From contig UQBC01000031.1 in NCBI GenBank assembly GCA_900539195.1, positions 1-31,966 of the forward strand: DNA of 31,966 bases, given 5' to 3'. The notes under the pieces were generated by a model. That model did not search any database and was not told the origin of the DNA. It saw only the letters and a list, made by a program, of their open reading frames with translations. Position numbers and translations under genes: made by a program. Source of the DNA: an uncultured Oscillospiraceae bacterium. GTDB lineage: Bacteria > Bacillota > Clostridia > Oscillospirales > Ruminococcaceae. This document shows positions 7,720 through 14,155 of this stretch, piece after piece (position 1 is the stretch's first letter; each line of letters starts with the position of its first letter).

Positions 7720-8607
7720 TTATTCTATACCGGCTGATTGTCTGACGTTTTTCCAGCTGTTATCATCGATCACATAATTATCGCCGCTCTTTTTGCCGTA
7801 AGGAATATAGAAATCGGTAATGCTTGAACCTGTCTGTGAAAGAGTATAGAGAATTGACTTTATCTTTGCGTCGTAGTCCCCCTGCTCGATGTTTGTATTT
7901 GTAAAGTTGATAATGAAATCCATATATTCGGCAAGCGTCTTTTCGCCTGTTCCGATGAAGTTCTGATCAATAAACGCCGAGATAGCGGTTGCCGATACCT
8001 TGCAGGGATAAAGCTCGTCTTTAATACCGTAATCCGGGAGTGTAAGATATGTGTACATCTGATCAGCGGTAAAAATCTGCGTACCCTGTTTTATTACAGT
8101 AACGGTGTTGTCCTTTTTATTCTCGTACTTTATTTCGCTCGGGATAGTGAGTGTTGTGTTTCCGACCATATCAAAAAGCTCGCTGAGAGTGGACTTGGTG
8201 AAACGTATATACTTGTTTATTGTAAGACCGGTCTTTTCGGAAAGCTGTTTTGCTACTTCTGCTTCGCCCGACTGCTCGCATATCTGCTTTATTGTGCCGC
8301 CGGCAAGTTCGGTGCTTGAAAGATAGGGCATAAGCACAAAAGTGTTTGCTGTTGCACGGTAGGTCAAAGTCATATATTTATCAGGCGCTTTGTCTGCGTC
8401 TGCCGAAAGAGTAAGCAGTACAGAAAAATTATATGTTGAATCGGGGGTAAAAGCTGTGCCCTGTGGCTGTGAAACATTTACGGTAGCGTCGTTTTTCTGC
8501 GACTCGTAAAAGTTATTCAGCAGTATAGTTGATACAAGCGCTGCAAGAACTCCGGTTACAATAAAGGTTATAGCATATATGTACCAATTACTTCTTCTTT
8601 TTATCAA
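7720..8607 (-). CDS. Divergent LytR-CpsA-Psr-like membrane protein
   Basis: A 295-aa single-pass membrane protein: basic N-terminus, one transmembrane helix (about residues 10-30) and an extracellular domain. The pattern GGTIKQICE...GLTINKYIRFTKSTLSELFDMVGNTTLTIP matches the core of LCP phosphotransferases, which link wall polymers to peptidoglycan. However, the arginines expected to bind the pyrophosphate lipid (RDT and RxR regions) are not visible, so it may be non-catalytic or a distant homologue. The start is TTG at 8607: GGAGG (8617-8621) lies 9 nt upstream, whereas another TTG at 8616 abuts that site too closely. It is transcribed divergently from alr. Confidence 0.65.
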   Translation of the reverse strand: MIKRRSNWYIYAITFIVTGVLAALVSTILLNNFYESQKNDATVNVSQPQGTAFTPDSTYNFSVLLTLSADADKAPDKYMTLTYRATANTFVLMPYLSSTELAGGTIKQICEQSGEAEVAKQLSEKTGLTINKYIRFTKSTLSELFDMVGNTTLTIPSEIKYENKKDNTVTVIKQGTQIFTADQMYTYLTLPDYGIKDELYPCKVSATAISAFIDQNFIGTGEKTLAEYMDFIINFTNTNIEQGDYDAKIKSILYTLSQTGSSITDFYIPYGKKSGDNYVIDDNSWKNVRQSAGIE

Positions 8608-8627
8608 TTTTATCAACCTCCGAAGGC

Positions 8628-8656
8628 TTGAAATTTACTCAGAAAAATAGTATAAT
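8628..8656 (+). promoter_or_regulatory. Promoter of alr
   Basis: TTGAAA (8628-8633), exact 17-bp spacer, TATAAT (8651-8656). The start is near 8663, giving a leader of about 100 nt with no fold I can support. Confidence 0.65.
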
Positions 8657-8659
8657 ACT

Positions 8660-8688
8660 ATAATAGCACAAAATGAGAAAAAAAACAA
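8660..8688 (-). promoter_or_regulatory. Promoter of the LCP-like gene (candidate)
   Basis: On the minus strand: TTGTTT (8688-8683), 17-bp spacer, TATTAT (8665-8660). It lies just beyond the -10 box of the divergent alr promoter (8651-8656), and each spacer overlaps the other promoter's region, so the two may compete for polymerase. Confidence 0.4.
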
Positions 8689-8761
8689 GGTGTATTTTTC
8701 TGTCACAGAACCTGTATTCCTGCTGTTTTTCCCTTAATAATTTACATAAAGAGGTTATATT

Positions 8762-9901
8762 ATGAACAGATTTTTAAAGCGCGCGTGGGCTGAGATCGAC
8801 CTCGATGCACTCACACATAACTATAATGAGATAAAGAAGCTTGCAAAGGGCAAAGAGATACTTGCGGTGGTGAAAGCGAATGCCTACGGTCATGATGATA
8901 AGGCTGTATGTCTTAAACTCCAGGATCTCGGCGTAAAATATTACGGTGTTTCTAATTTGTGGGAGGGTGAAAAGCTCCGTCAGCACGGCATAACGGGCAC
9001 AATACTGACATTCGGTTATACCGATGAAGATTATTTTGACGAATTGCTTGAATACGGCATTACCCAGACTGCCGGAAGTGTGCAGTATGCGAAGGAGCTC
9101 AGTGATTATGCCGTAAGCAAGGGCGTGAAGCTCCCTGTGCATATAAAGGTAAATACAGGTATGACCCGTGTCGGAATCGATACAGAGGAGGAAATGCTTG
9201 ATATTCTTGCTATGCCCGGACTTGACTGCAAGGCGGCATATACTCACTTTGCTGCGGCTGACAGCTTTGATGAAGACGATGTTCAGTATACGAATAAACA
9301 GCAGGAAAAGCTTATGAAGATTGCAAGCAACAAGGGCTTGCTCATTCACTCCCAGAACAGCGGAGGAATAGTGTATCATAGTGATTTTGGCGGCGATATA
9401 GTCCGTGCCGGCGTTATCCTCTACGGTCATTGCCCTAACTATCCGCTCGAAGTGCCGTTTGAGATGAAGAGCGTTATGACGGTAAAATCGGTCGTTTCTC
9501 AGCTCAAAACCATTCCGGCAGGTACGCAGATAAGCTACGGCAGAACGTATACTGCCGACAAGGAAATGACGGTTGCAGTTGTACCGATAGGTTATGCCGA
9601 CGGTTATTTCCGTGATTTCAGTTCAAAGGGAAAGATGTTGATAAACGGCGTTTTGTGTCCCGTTGTCGGCAGGGTATGTATGGATCAGACCATTGTTGAT
9701 GTAAGCGGTGTACCTGATATAAAGACAGGCGATATTGTCTATGTATACTCAGATAAGTGCAAGGAAACAAGCGTTGACTATAACGCAAGCCTTATCGGAA
9801 CTATCGGATATGAGCTTACCTGTGCGGTTGCTCTGCGTATACCGAGAGTGGTTATCGAAAACGGCAAGATCAAAGAGGTAGTACGTTACGGACTCATATA
9901 A
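8762..9901 (+). CDS. alr: Alanine racemase
   Basis: A pyridoxal-phosphate enzyme interconverting L- and D-alanine, supplying D-Ala for peptidoglycan and teichoic acids in the cytoplasm. It is 379 aa, the full usual length. The PLP lysine is K38 in VVKANAYGHD, and the catalytic tyrosine of the second half is Y259 in SYGRTYT. The conserved GYADG and VGRVCMDQ motifs follow. GAGG lies upstream of the ATG. It is a single-gene unit with its own promoter and terminator. Its position beside LCP-like and other envelope genes fits a cell-wall neighbourhood. Confidence 0.95.
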   Translation: MNRFLKRAWAEIDLDALTHNYNEIKKLAKGKEILAVVKANAYGHDDKAVCLKLQDLGVKYYGVSNLWEGEKLRQHGITGTILTFGYTDEDYFDELLEYGITQTAGSVQYAKELSDYAVSKGVKLPVHIKVNTGMTRVGIDTEEEMLDILAMPGLDCKAAYTHFAAADSFDEDDVQYTNKQQEKLMKIASNKGLLIHSQNSGGIVYHSDFGGDIVRAGVILYGHCPNYPLEVPFEMKSVMTVKSVVSQLKTIPAGTQISYGRTYTADKEMTVAVVPIGYADGYFRDFSSKGKMLINGVLCPVVGRVCMDQTIVDVSGVPDIKTGDIVYVYSDKCKETSVDYNASLIGTIGYELTCAVALRIPRVVIENGKIKEVVRYGLI

Positions 9902-9928
9902 GCGGCACGGGTGCAAATAAAGTAAAAT

Positions 9929-9957
9929 AATCCCGCAGGTAAAAAGCCTGCGGGATT
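9929..9957. terminator. Bidirectional terminator, alr / zinc-ribbon operon
   Basis: An 11-bp perfect stem AATCCCGCAGG/CCTGCGGGATT (9929-9939/9947-9957) followed by TTT. It sits between alr (plus strand) and the stop of the convergent zinc-ribbon gene at 9970. Confidence 0.85.
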
Positions 9958-9969
9958 TTCTGTATCCGG

Positions 9970-10692
9970 TTACTTTGATATATTCGGGTTTGCCGTACCG
10001 CAGTTTGAACAGAACTTCTGTCCTGCGGTGTTTTTGTTTCCGCATACACAGTACCAATCGTTGTTCTGAGCAGTAGTTGCGGTCGAATTGTTATTTGCAG
10101 GCTGACCGGTAGAAGCGGTATTGTTTTGTACAGATGCCTGATAATTCTGCCGGGGCTGACTGCTGTAATGGTTATTATTATAGCCGTCCCGGTAAGGCTG
10201 AGCGTTATTCTGATAGCCGTAACCGCCCTGATAAGACGGGTTATTCTGATAATACGGTGCGGAATATGCTTGCTGCTGAGCCGCTGTATTCTGTGCCGCT
10301 ACTGCTGTAAGCGCTTTGTCGGCAATGGTTTTGAAGCCGATTACTGACGCAACTATTCCGAAAGCGGTTATAAGTACGCAGAATACCATAGCTACAATAA
10401 GACCTGTTGTGACCATTGAAAGCGCAAAGTCTACAGCCTCGCTCGCTGTGGCAAAGCCTTCATAGTCAAGATCGCCGCTTGCGACAGCATCCCACATCAG
10501 CTCTCTGAACGCTTCACCGCCGAAAAATCCGTTGAGAATGCCGAGCGTTACAACGCTTATCAGCTCAAAGAACGAAAGTATCGCCGTGATTATTGTTGTT
10601 GTCATGACACCTGTACGCTTGCTTGTTGTAGGTGTCTGCTTGTATTTTGAGCACAGTACAAGCACCACTATTGCTAATGCTATAAGTATCAA
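9970..10692 (-). CDS. Zinc-ribbon membrane protein, paralogue C
   Basis: A 240-aa protein of unknown function, the last of three tandem paralogues. Three or four transmembrane segments come first. After TM1 it has the signature YKQTPTTSKRTG, shared in form with its neighbours. A long Gln/Asn/Tyr-rich low-complexity linker (about residues 145-215) leads to a C-terminal zinc ribbon, CVCG...FCSNCG. The start is TTG at 10692 with AAGGAG (10703-10708) 10 nt upstream; an ATG at 10702 is out of frame. It follows paralogue B by 27 nt and ends at the shared alr terminator. Confidence 0.75.
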   Translation of the reverse strand: MILIALAIVVLVLCSKYKQTPTTSKRTGVMTTTIITAILSFFELISVVTLGILNGFFGGEAFRELMWDAVASGDLDYEGFATASEAVDFALSMVTTGLIVAMVFCVLITAFGIVASVIGFKTIADKALTAVAAQNTAAQQQAYSAPYYQNNPSYQGGYGYQNNAQPYRDGYNNNHYSSQPRQNYQASVQNNTASTGQPANNNSTATTAQNNDWYCVCGNKNTAGQKFCSNCGTANPNISK

Positions 10693-10719
10693 TGTCGTAC
10701 ATCTCCTTATCGATAATTC

Positions 10720-11223
10720 TTACCTTATGTGTCCGCAGTATATGCAGAATTTGTTGTCAGATTCGTTGTACTTACCACAGCTTTTGCACTGCCATGCGTT
10801 GTTTTCGGTTGTAAAGCTCTGCTGAACATTTGCGGCAGACTGTGTGCGGTATATCTGCTGTGCCCTTGCGGCGTTTACTCTCTGCTGTTCGCTGTAAGCC
10901 GCAGAGGTGAGCTCATTGTTGCTCATACACTTGTATCCCTTGATACAGGCAATTACGCTGAGCGTAATCACACCGCCGTAATATATTACAATAATTGCAA
11001 ACATTACCGAAGAGAATACCGAAAGACCTGAGTAGGGAATATCGCTTTCCGTACCGTAATATGATGGAATCACACCGAACAGTACAGCGAGTGCCTTTAG
11101 TCCTGTGAGCACTGTAAGTATTATGGTTATAACATTTATGCCTGTTCGCTTTGACAGGGTCGGATAATCTTTGTACGAACCGCACAGGACGAGCAATGCT
11201 ATCGCAAGACCTATATGAAGCAT
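10720..11223 (-). CDS. Zinc-ribbon membrane protein, paralogue B
   Basis: A 167-aa membrane protein with TM1 at the very N-terminus, then the shared signature YKDYPTLSKRTG, and two or three further hydrophobic helices. A charged, Ala/Gln-rich, probably helical cytoplasmic segment leads to a terminal zinc ribbon, WQCKSCG...FCIYCG. The four cysteines form a CxxC-CxxC metal site typical of zinc-ribbon domains fused to bacterial membrane proteins. No enzymatic motif is visible. The ATG follows AAGGAGG, which lies right beside the stop of paralogue A (12-nt gap), so the two are tightly coupled. Function unknown. Confidence 0.78.
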   Translation of the reverse strand: MLHIGLAIALLVLCGSYKDYPTLSKRTGINVITIILTVLTGLKALAVLFGVIPSYYGTESDIPYSGLSVFSSVMFAIIVIYYGGVITLSVIACIKGYKCMSNNELTSAAYSEQQRVNAARAQQIYRTQSAANVQQSFTTENNAWQCKSCGKYNESDNKFCIYCGHIR

Positions 11224-11235
11224 ACAGGTTCCTCC

Positions 11236-11886
11236 TTACTGACTGTTAGCGTTGCCCGAAGTGCTGTTTTTAGGTGCGCCGCACTGTGAGCAGAAATCTC
11301 CGCCGATATCCTTGTTTACCGTACCGCATACTTTGCACTGCCAAGTGTTGTACTGAGGGTCAGGCATTCCCTGAGGAGGTACCTGATAGCCTTGTCTGTA
11401 CTGCTGTTGAACAGCGGTTGCCTTGTCAATTGCTTTCTGCTTTAGTTCTTTATCGGACAGTGTGGTATATCCTACGATGCACATTATGATTCCGGCGATG
11501 ACGGTTGCGAGCACTACTATATAGTATGAAATATATATAGCATATTCGCTTGTACCGGGCATGAACGATGAGAAGTTATAGCTCGTGAAATAGTCGTAAG
11601 GGTTGCACAGCAGTCTGAAAAAGTCTACTTTAAATAAAAGCAGAAGTGCGTCGAACACGGTAAGTAAAACTGTTGTCGCAGTAAGTGATTTTCTCTTTCC
11701 GAGCGTGGGTTTTCTTCTGTATTTGGCAGTTATAATAAGTACGGATATTATGAATACCACAACCGCTACATAAAATATGAAACCGTCAAAAAGGTTGGAC
11801 AGAAGTTTATCTGTAGTGCTCTGATAACCGTCTGCGTTGTCTGTGTAAAGTTCTATCAGACGTGATGCCGATAATAATTTGCTCAT
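11236..11886 (-). CDS. Zinc-ribbon membrane protein, paralogue A
   Basis: A 216-aa first gene of the three-gene operon. An N-terminal soluble stretch of about 30 residues precedes TM1. The related signature YRRKPTLGKRKS follows, then further transmembrane helices, including the strongly hydrophobic one ending CIVGYTTLSDKELKQKA. A Gln/Pro-rich linker precedes the C-terminal zinc ribbon WQCKVCG...FCSQCG. The repeated layout across A, B and C indicates tandem duplication followed by divergence, with C having the longest linker. AGGAGG precedes the ATG. Its promoter has a perfect TTGACA and lies back to back with the galE promoter. Confidence 0.78.
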   Translation of the reverse strand: MSKLLSASRLIELYTDNADGYQSTTDKLLSNLFDGFIFYVAVVVFIISVLIITAKYRRKPTLGKRKSLTATTVLLTVFDALLLLFKVDFFRLLCNPYDYFTSYNFSSFMPGTSEYAIYISYYIVVLATVIAGIIMCIVGYTTLSDKELKQKAIDKATAVQQQYRQGYQVPPQGMPDPQYNTWQCKVCGTVNKDIGGDFCSQCGAPKNSTSGNANSQ

Positions 11887-11972
11887 GTTGCTTCCTCCTG
11901 AAAAATTTGAATTTTTAGTTTTCTGTCTGCGGTAATGCCTTGCTATTTACTGTAAAAGCTTACCTTAATGTG

Positions 11973-12001
11973 ATTTTACCACATTATGCGGCGAATGTCA
12001 A
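11973..12001 (-). promoter_or_regulatory. Promoter of the zinc-ribbon operon
   Basis: On the minus strand: TTGACA (12001-11996), exact 17-bp spacer, TAAAAT (11978-11973). The leader is about 80 nt. The -35 box is only 14 bp from the -35 box of the divergent galE promoter. Confidence 0.75.
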
Positions 12002-12015
12002 TTAAGTAAAAAATA

Positions 12016-12044
12016 TTGACAATCATCGCAGTCGGATATATAAT
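12016..12044 (+). promoter_or_regulatory. Promoter of galE
   Basis: A full-consensus TTGACA (12016-12021), 17-bp spacer and TATAAT (12039-12044), the best-matching promoter in the window. The leader of about 92 nt contains a CCGTTT/AAACGG hairpin. It also has an alternative pairing of CGGCA with the TGCCG just ahead of the ribosome site. Confidence 0.8.
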
Positions 12045-12142
12045 ATGTATTAGCGAATCGGTACGATATTGTCGTTTTTATCGGATGTTACCGTTTTGCA
12101 AACGGCAGGCAAAGAAACAATGCCGAGGAAAGGATTTTGATT

Positions 12143-13141
12143 ATGGCAGTATTGGTAACAGGCGGAGCAGGATATATCGGCTCTCACACCTGCGTGGAAC
12201 TTCTTAACGCAGGCGAGGATATTATTGTAATAGACAACTTCTACAACTCAAAGCCAAAGGCTATTGAGGCTATCAAGGAAATCACAGGCAGAGATTTCAG
12301 ATTCTATGAGAACGACTGCTGTGACAGAGAAGCTCTTGACAGGATTTTCAGAGAGAACTTCATCACAGAAGTAATACATTTTGCCGGCTACAAGGCAGTA
12401 GGCGAAAGCTGTGTAAAGCCTATAATGTATTATGAAAACAACATCAACTCAACTCTTGCACTTATCGAAACAATGCAGAAATACGGCTGTAAGAAGCTTG
12501 TATTCAGCTCGAGTGCAACGGTTTACGGCATACCCGATAAAGTACCGGTAACAGAGGATTTCCCTTTGAGCGCTATCAATCCCTACGGCTCTACAAAACT
12601 GATGATTGAGAATATGTGCAGAGAACTGTACGCATCCGATGATCAGTGGAGCATTATCCTTTTACGTTACTTCAACCCTATCGGTGCGCACGAGAGCGGC
12701 AAGCTTGGTGAAGACCCCAACGGTATACCGAATAACCTTATGCCCCTTATCCTCCGCACAGCCTCAGGAAAAATGGCAACGCTCAGCGTATTCGGTAACG
12801 ACTATCCCACTCCCGACGGCACTTGCGTAAGAGATTACATTCACGTTGTTGATCTTGCACTCGGTCACGTTGCCGCAATCAAGGCGGCAAGAGCCCATAC
12901 AGGTTGCCCCGCATACAACCTCGGTACAGGTAAGGGATACTCTGTGCTTGATATTATCAATGCATTTGAAAAGGTAAACAAGGTCAAGGTTCCTTATGTT
13001 ATAACAGGCAGACGTCCCGGTGACGCAGCCGCTTGCTACTCAAATCCCACACTTGCCAAGAAAAAGCTCGGCTGGACAGCAAAGAGAGGTCTTGAGCAGA
13101 TGTGCCGTGACAGCTGGAACTATATAAAGGCAAATTCCTGA
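12143..13141 (+). CDS. galE: UDP-glucose 4-epimerase
   Basis: An NAD-dependent epimerase interconverting UDP-glucose and UDP-galactose, feeding the Leloir pathway and supplying UDP-galactose for surface glycans. It is 332 aa. The N-terminal Rossmann motif GGAGYIGSH has glycines at 7, 10 and 13. The catalytic Ser lies in SSSATVYG (about S124), with Tyr148 and Lys152 in YGSTK, as in short-chain dehydrogenase/reductase-type epimerases. The ATG at 12143 is chosen because GGAAAGGA (about 12126-12133) is at the right distance; the in-frame TTG at 12137 is less likely. A GH36 alpha-galactosidase lies downstream, consistent with galactoside use. Confidence 0.95.
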   Translation: MAVLVTGGAGYIGSHTCVELLNAGEDIIVIDNFYNSKPKAIEAIKEITGRDFRFYENDCCDREALDRIFRENFITEVIHFAGYKAVGESCVKPIMYYENNINSTLALIETMQKYGCKKLVFSSSATVYGIPDKVPVTEDFPLSAINPYGSTKLMIENMCRELYASDDQWSIILLRYFNPIGAHESGKLGEDPNGIPNNLMPLILRTASGKMATLSVFGNDYPTPDGTCVRDYIHVVDLALGHVAAIKAARAHTGCPAYNLGTGKGYSVLDIINAFEKVNKVKVPYVITGRRPGDAAACYSNPTLAKKKLGWTAKRGLEQMCRDSWNYIKANS

Positions 13142-13160
13142 TAAAAATTACAGAATATAT

Positions 13161-13201
13161 AAAAGCCGCTTGGCGCATAGGCTGTGCCGTGCGGCTTTTT
13201 T
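13161..13201 (+). terminator. Terminator after galE
   Basis: AAAAGCCGC pairs with GCGGCTTTTTT, with an inner GGCGCA/TGTGCC pairing, followed by a T-run. Read-through into the next gene (17 bases on) may still occur. Confidence 0.75.
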
Positions 13202-13217
13202 GTAAACGGAGAATGAT

Positions 13218-13721
13218 ATGAGATTTACATTCTGTCCCGACTGCGGAGCGAAGCTTATCGGACGTGCGATCGGCGATGACGGTCTTGTGCCGTACTGCGA
13301 GCATTGCGACCGTCCGTGGTTTGATATGTTCTATAATTGCGTGATAGTCCTTGCAAGACGAGGCGATAAATATGCCCTTATCCGTCAGCACAGCGGCGAC
13401 GGCAGTATAAGCGAGGAAAGATTCGTCTGCGTGTCCGGCTACATAATGACAAACGAAACAGCCGAACAGGCGGCGGTGCGTGAGGTTACGGAAGAACTCG
13501 GACTAAAGCCGGTCAAGGTACGCCTTGTTGCTTCATACGCCTATCAGAAAAAGCAGATGCTGATGACGGGCTTTCTGGCTGAGCTTCCCGAGGGCGATTT
13601 CTCGCTTTCGGATGAGCTGATTGCGGCGCAGTGGTTTGACGAAGCCGAAGTCGGTGTAAGGCTTGCAGGCAGCTCTGTCGCAAAGCTGTTATTCAAAGAT
13701 ATAAAAGGAGCAAAGCTATGA
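13218..13721 (+). CDS. Nudix hydrolase with N-terminal zinc ribbon
   Basis: A 167-aa pyrophosphohydrolase. The N-terminal zinc ribbon has C6, C9, C27 and C30, followed by a Nudix fold. The Nudix box is complete: G74, E80, R88-E89, E92-E93 and G95, exactly matching GX5EX7REUXEEXGU. The zinc ribbon plus Nudix layout recalls NAD(H) pyrophosphatases (NudC), but the protein is shorter and the NudC signature after the box is not evident, so the nucleotide substrate is open. GGAGA precedes the ATG. The stop overlaps the thioesterase start by 4 nt (ATGA), showing translational coupling. Confidence 0.9.
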   Translation: MRFTFCPDCGAKLIGRAIGDDGLVPYCEHCDRPWFDMFYNCVIVLARRGDKYALIRQHSGDGSISEERFVCVSGYIMTNETAEQAAVREVTEELGLKPVKVRLVASYAYQKKQMLMTGFLAELPEGDFSLSDELIAAQWFDEAEVGVRLAGSSVAKLLFKDIKGAKL

Positions 13722-14155
13722 GAAAAGATCTACCGCCTATAGAGCCGTATGAGCGTACCGCTCATTATTACGAAACCGACAGAATGGGCATAATACACCA
13801 TTCAAATTATATAAGATGGTTTGAAGAAACAAGAATACATTATCTTGACAAAGCAGGCTACCCCTATTCCGAAATGGAAAAGGACGGAGTTATGATACCT
13901 GTGCTTTCTGCTGAATGTACTTATAAGAATGCCGTGCGTTTTGACGAAACAGTGCTTATAGACCTTAAGATCACAGAGTTCAACGGCTTTAAAATGACAA
14001 TTGATTATGTGGTAAAAGGCAAGGAAAACGGCGATTTAAAAGCCACAGGCAGAACACGTCACTTCTTCGTGAACAGCGATTTCAAGCCGGTAAGAGTAAA
14101 GGACAAGTATCCGAGAGTGTACGAAGTTTTCAACAGTCGCAAGGAGGAAGAATGA
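13718..14155 (+). CDS. 4HBT-family acyl-CoA thioesterase
   Basis: A 145-aa hot-dog-fold thioesterase of the YbgC/FadM type, hydrolysing acyl-CoA or related thioesters in the cytoplasm. The family active-site stretch is YETDRMGIIHHSNYIRWFEE (Asp21 and the following His/Asn), placed near residue 20 as usual. The rest has the expected strand pattern ending in ATGRTRHFFV. Acyl substrate unknown. It overlaps the Nudix gene by 4 nt upstream and the alpha-galactosidase gene by 4 nt downstream. The three are one translation-coupled unit, although no obvious pathway unites them. Confidence 0.9.
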   Translation: MRKDLPPIEPYERTAHYYETDRMGIIHHSNYIRWFEETRIHYLDKAGYPYSEMEKDGVMIPVLSAECTYKNAVRFDETVLIDLKITEFNGFKMTIDYVVKGKENGDLKATGRTRHFFVNSDFKPVRVKDKYPRVYEVFNSRKEEE

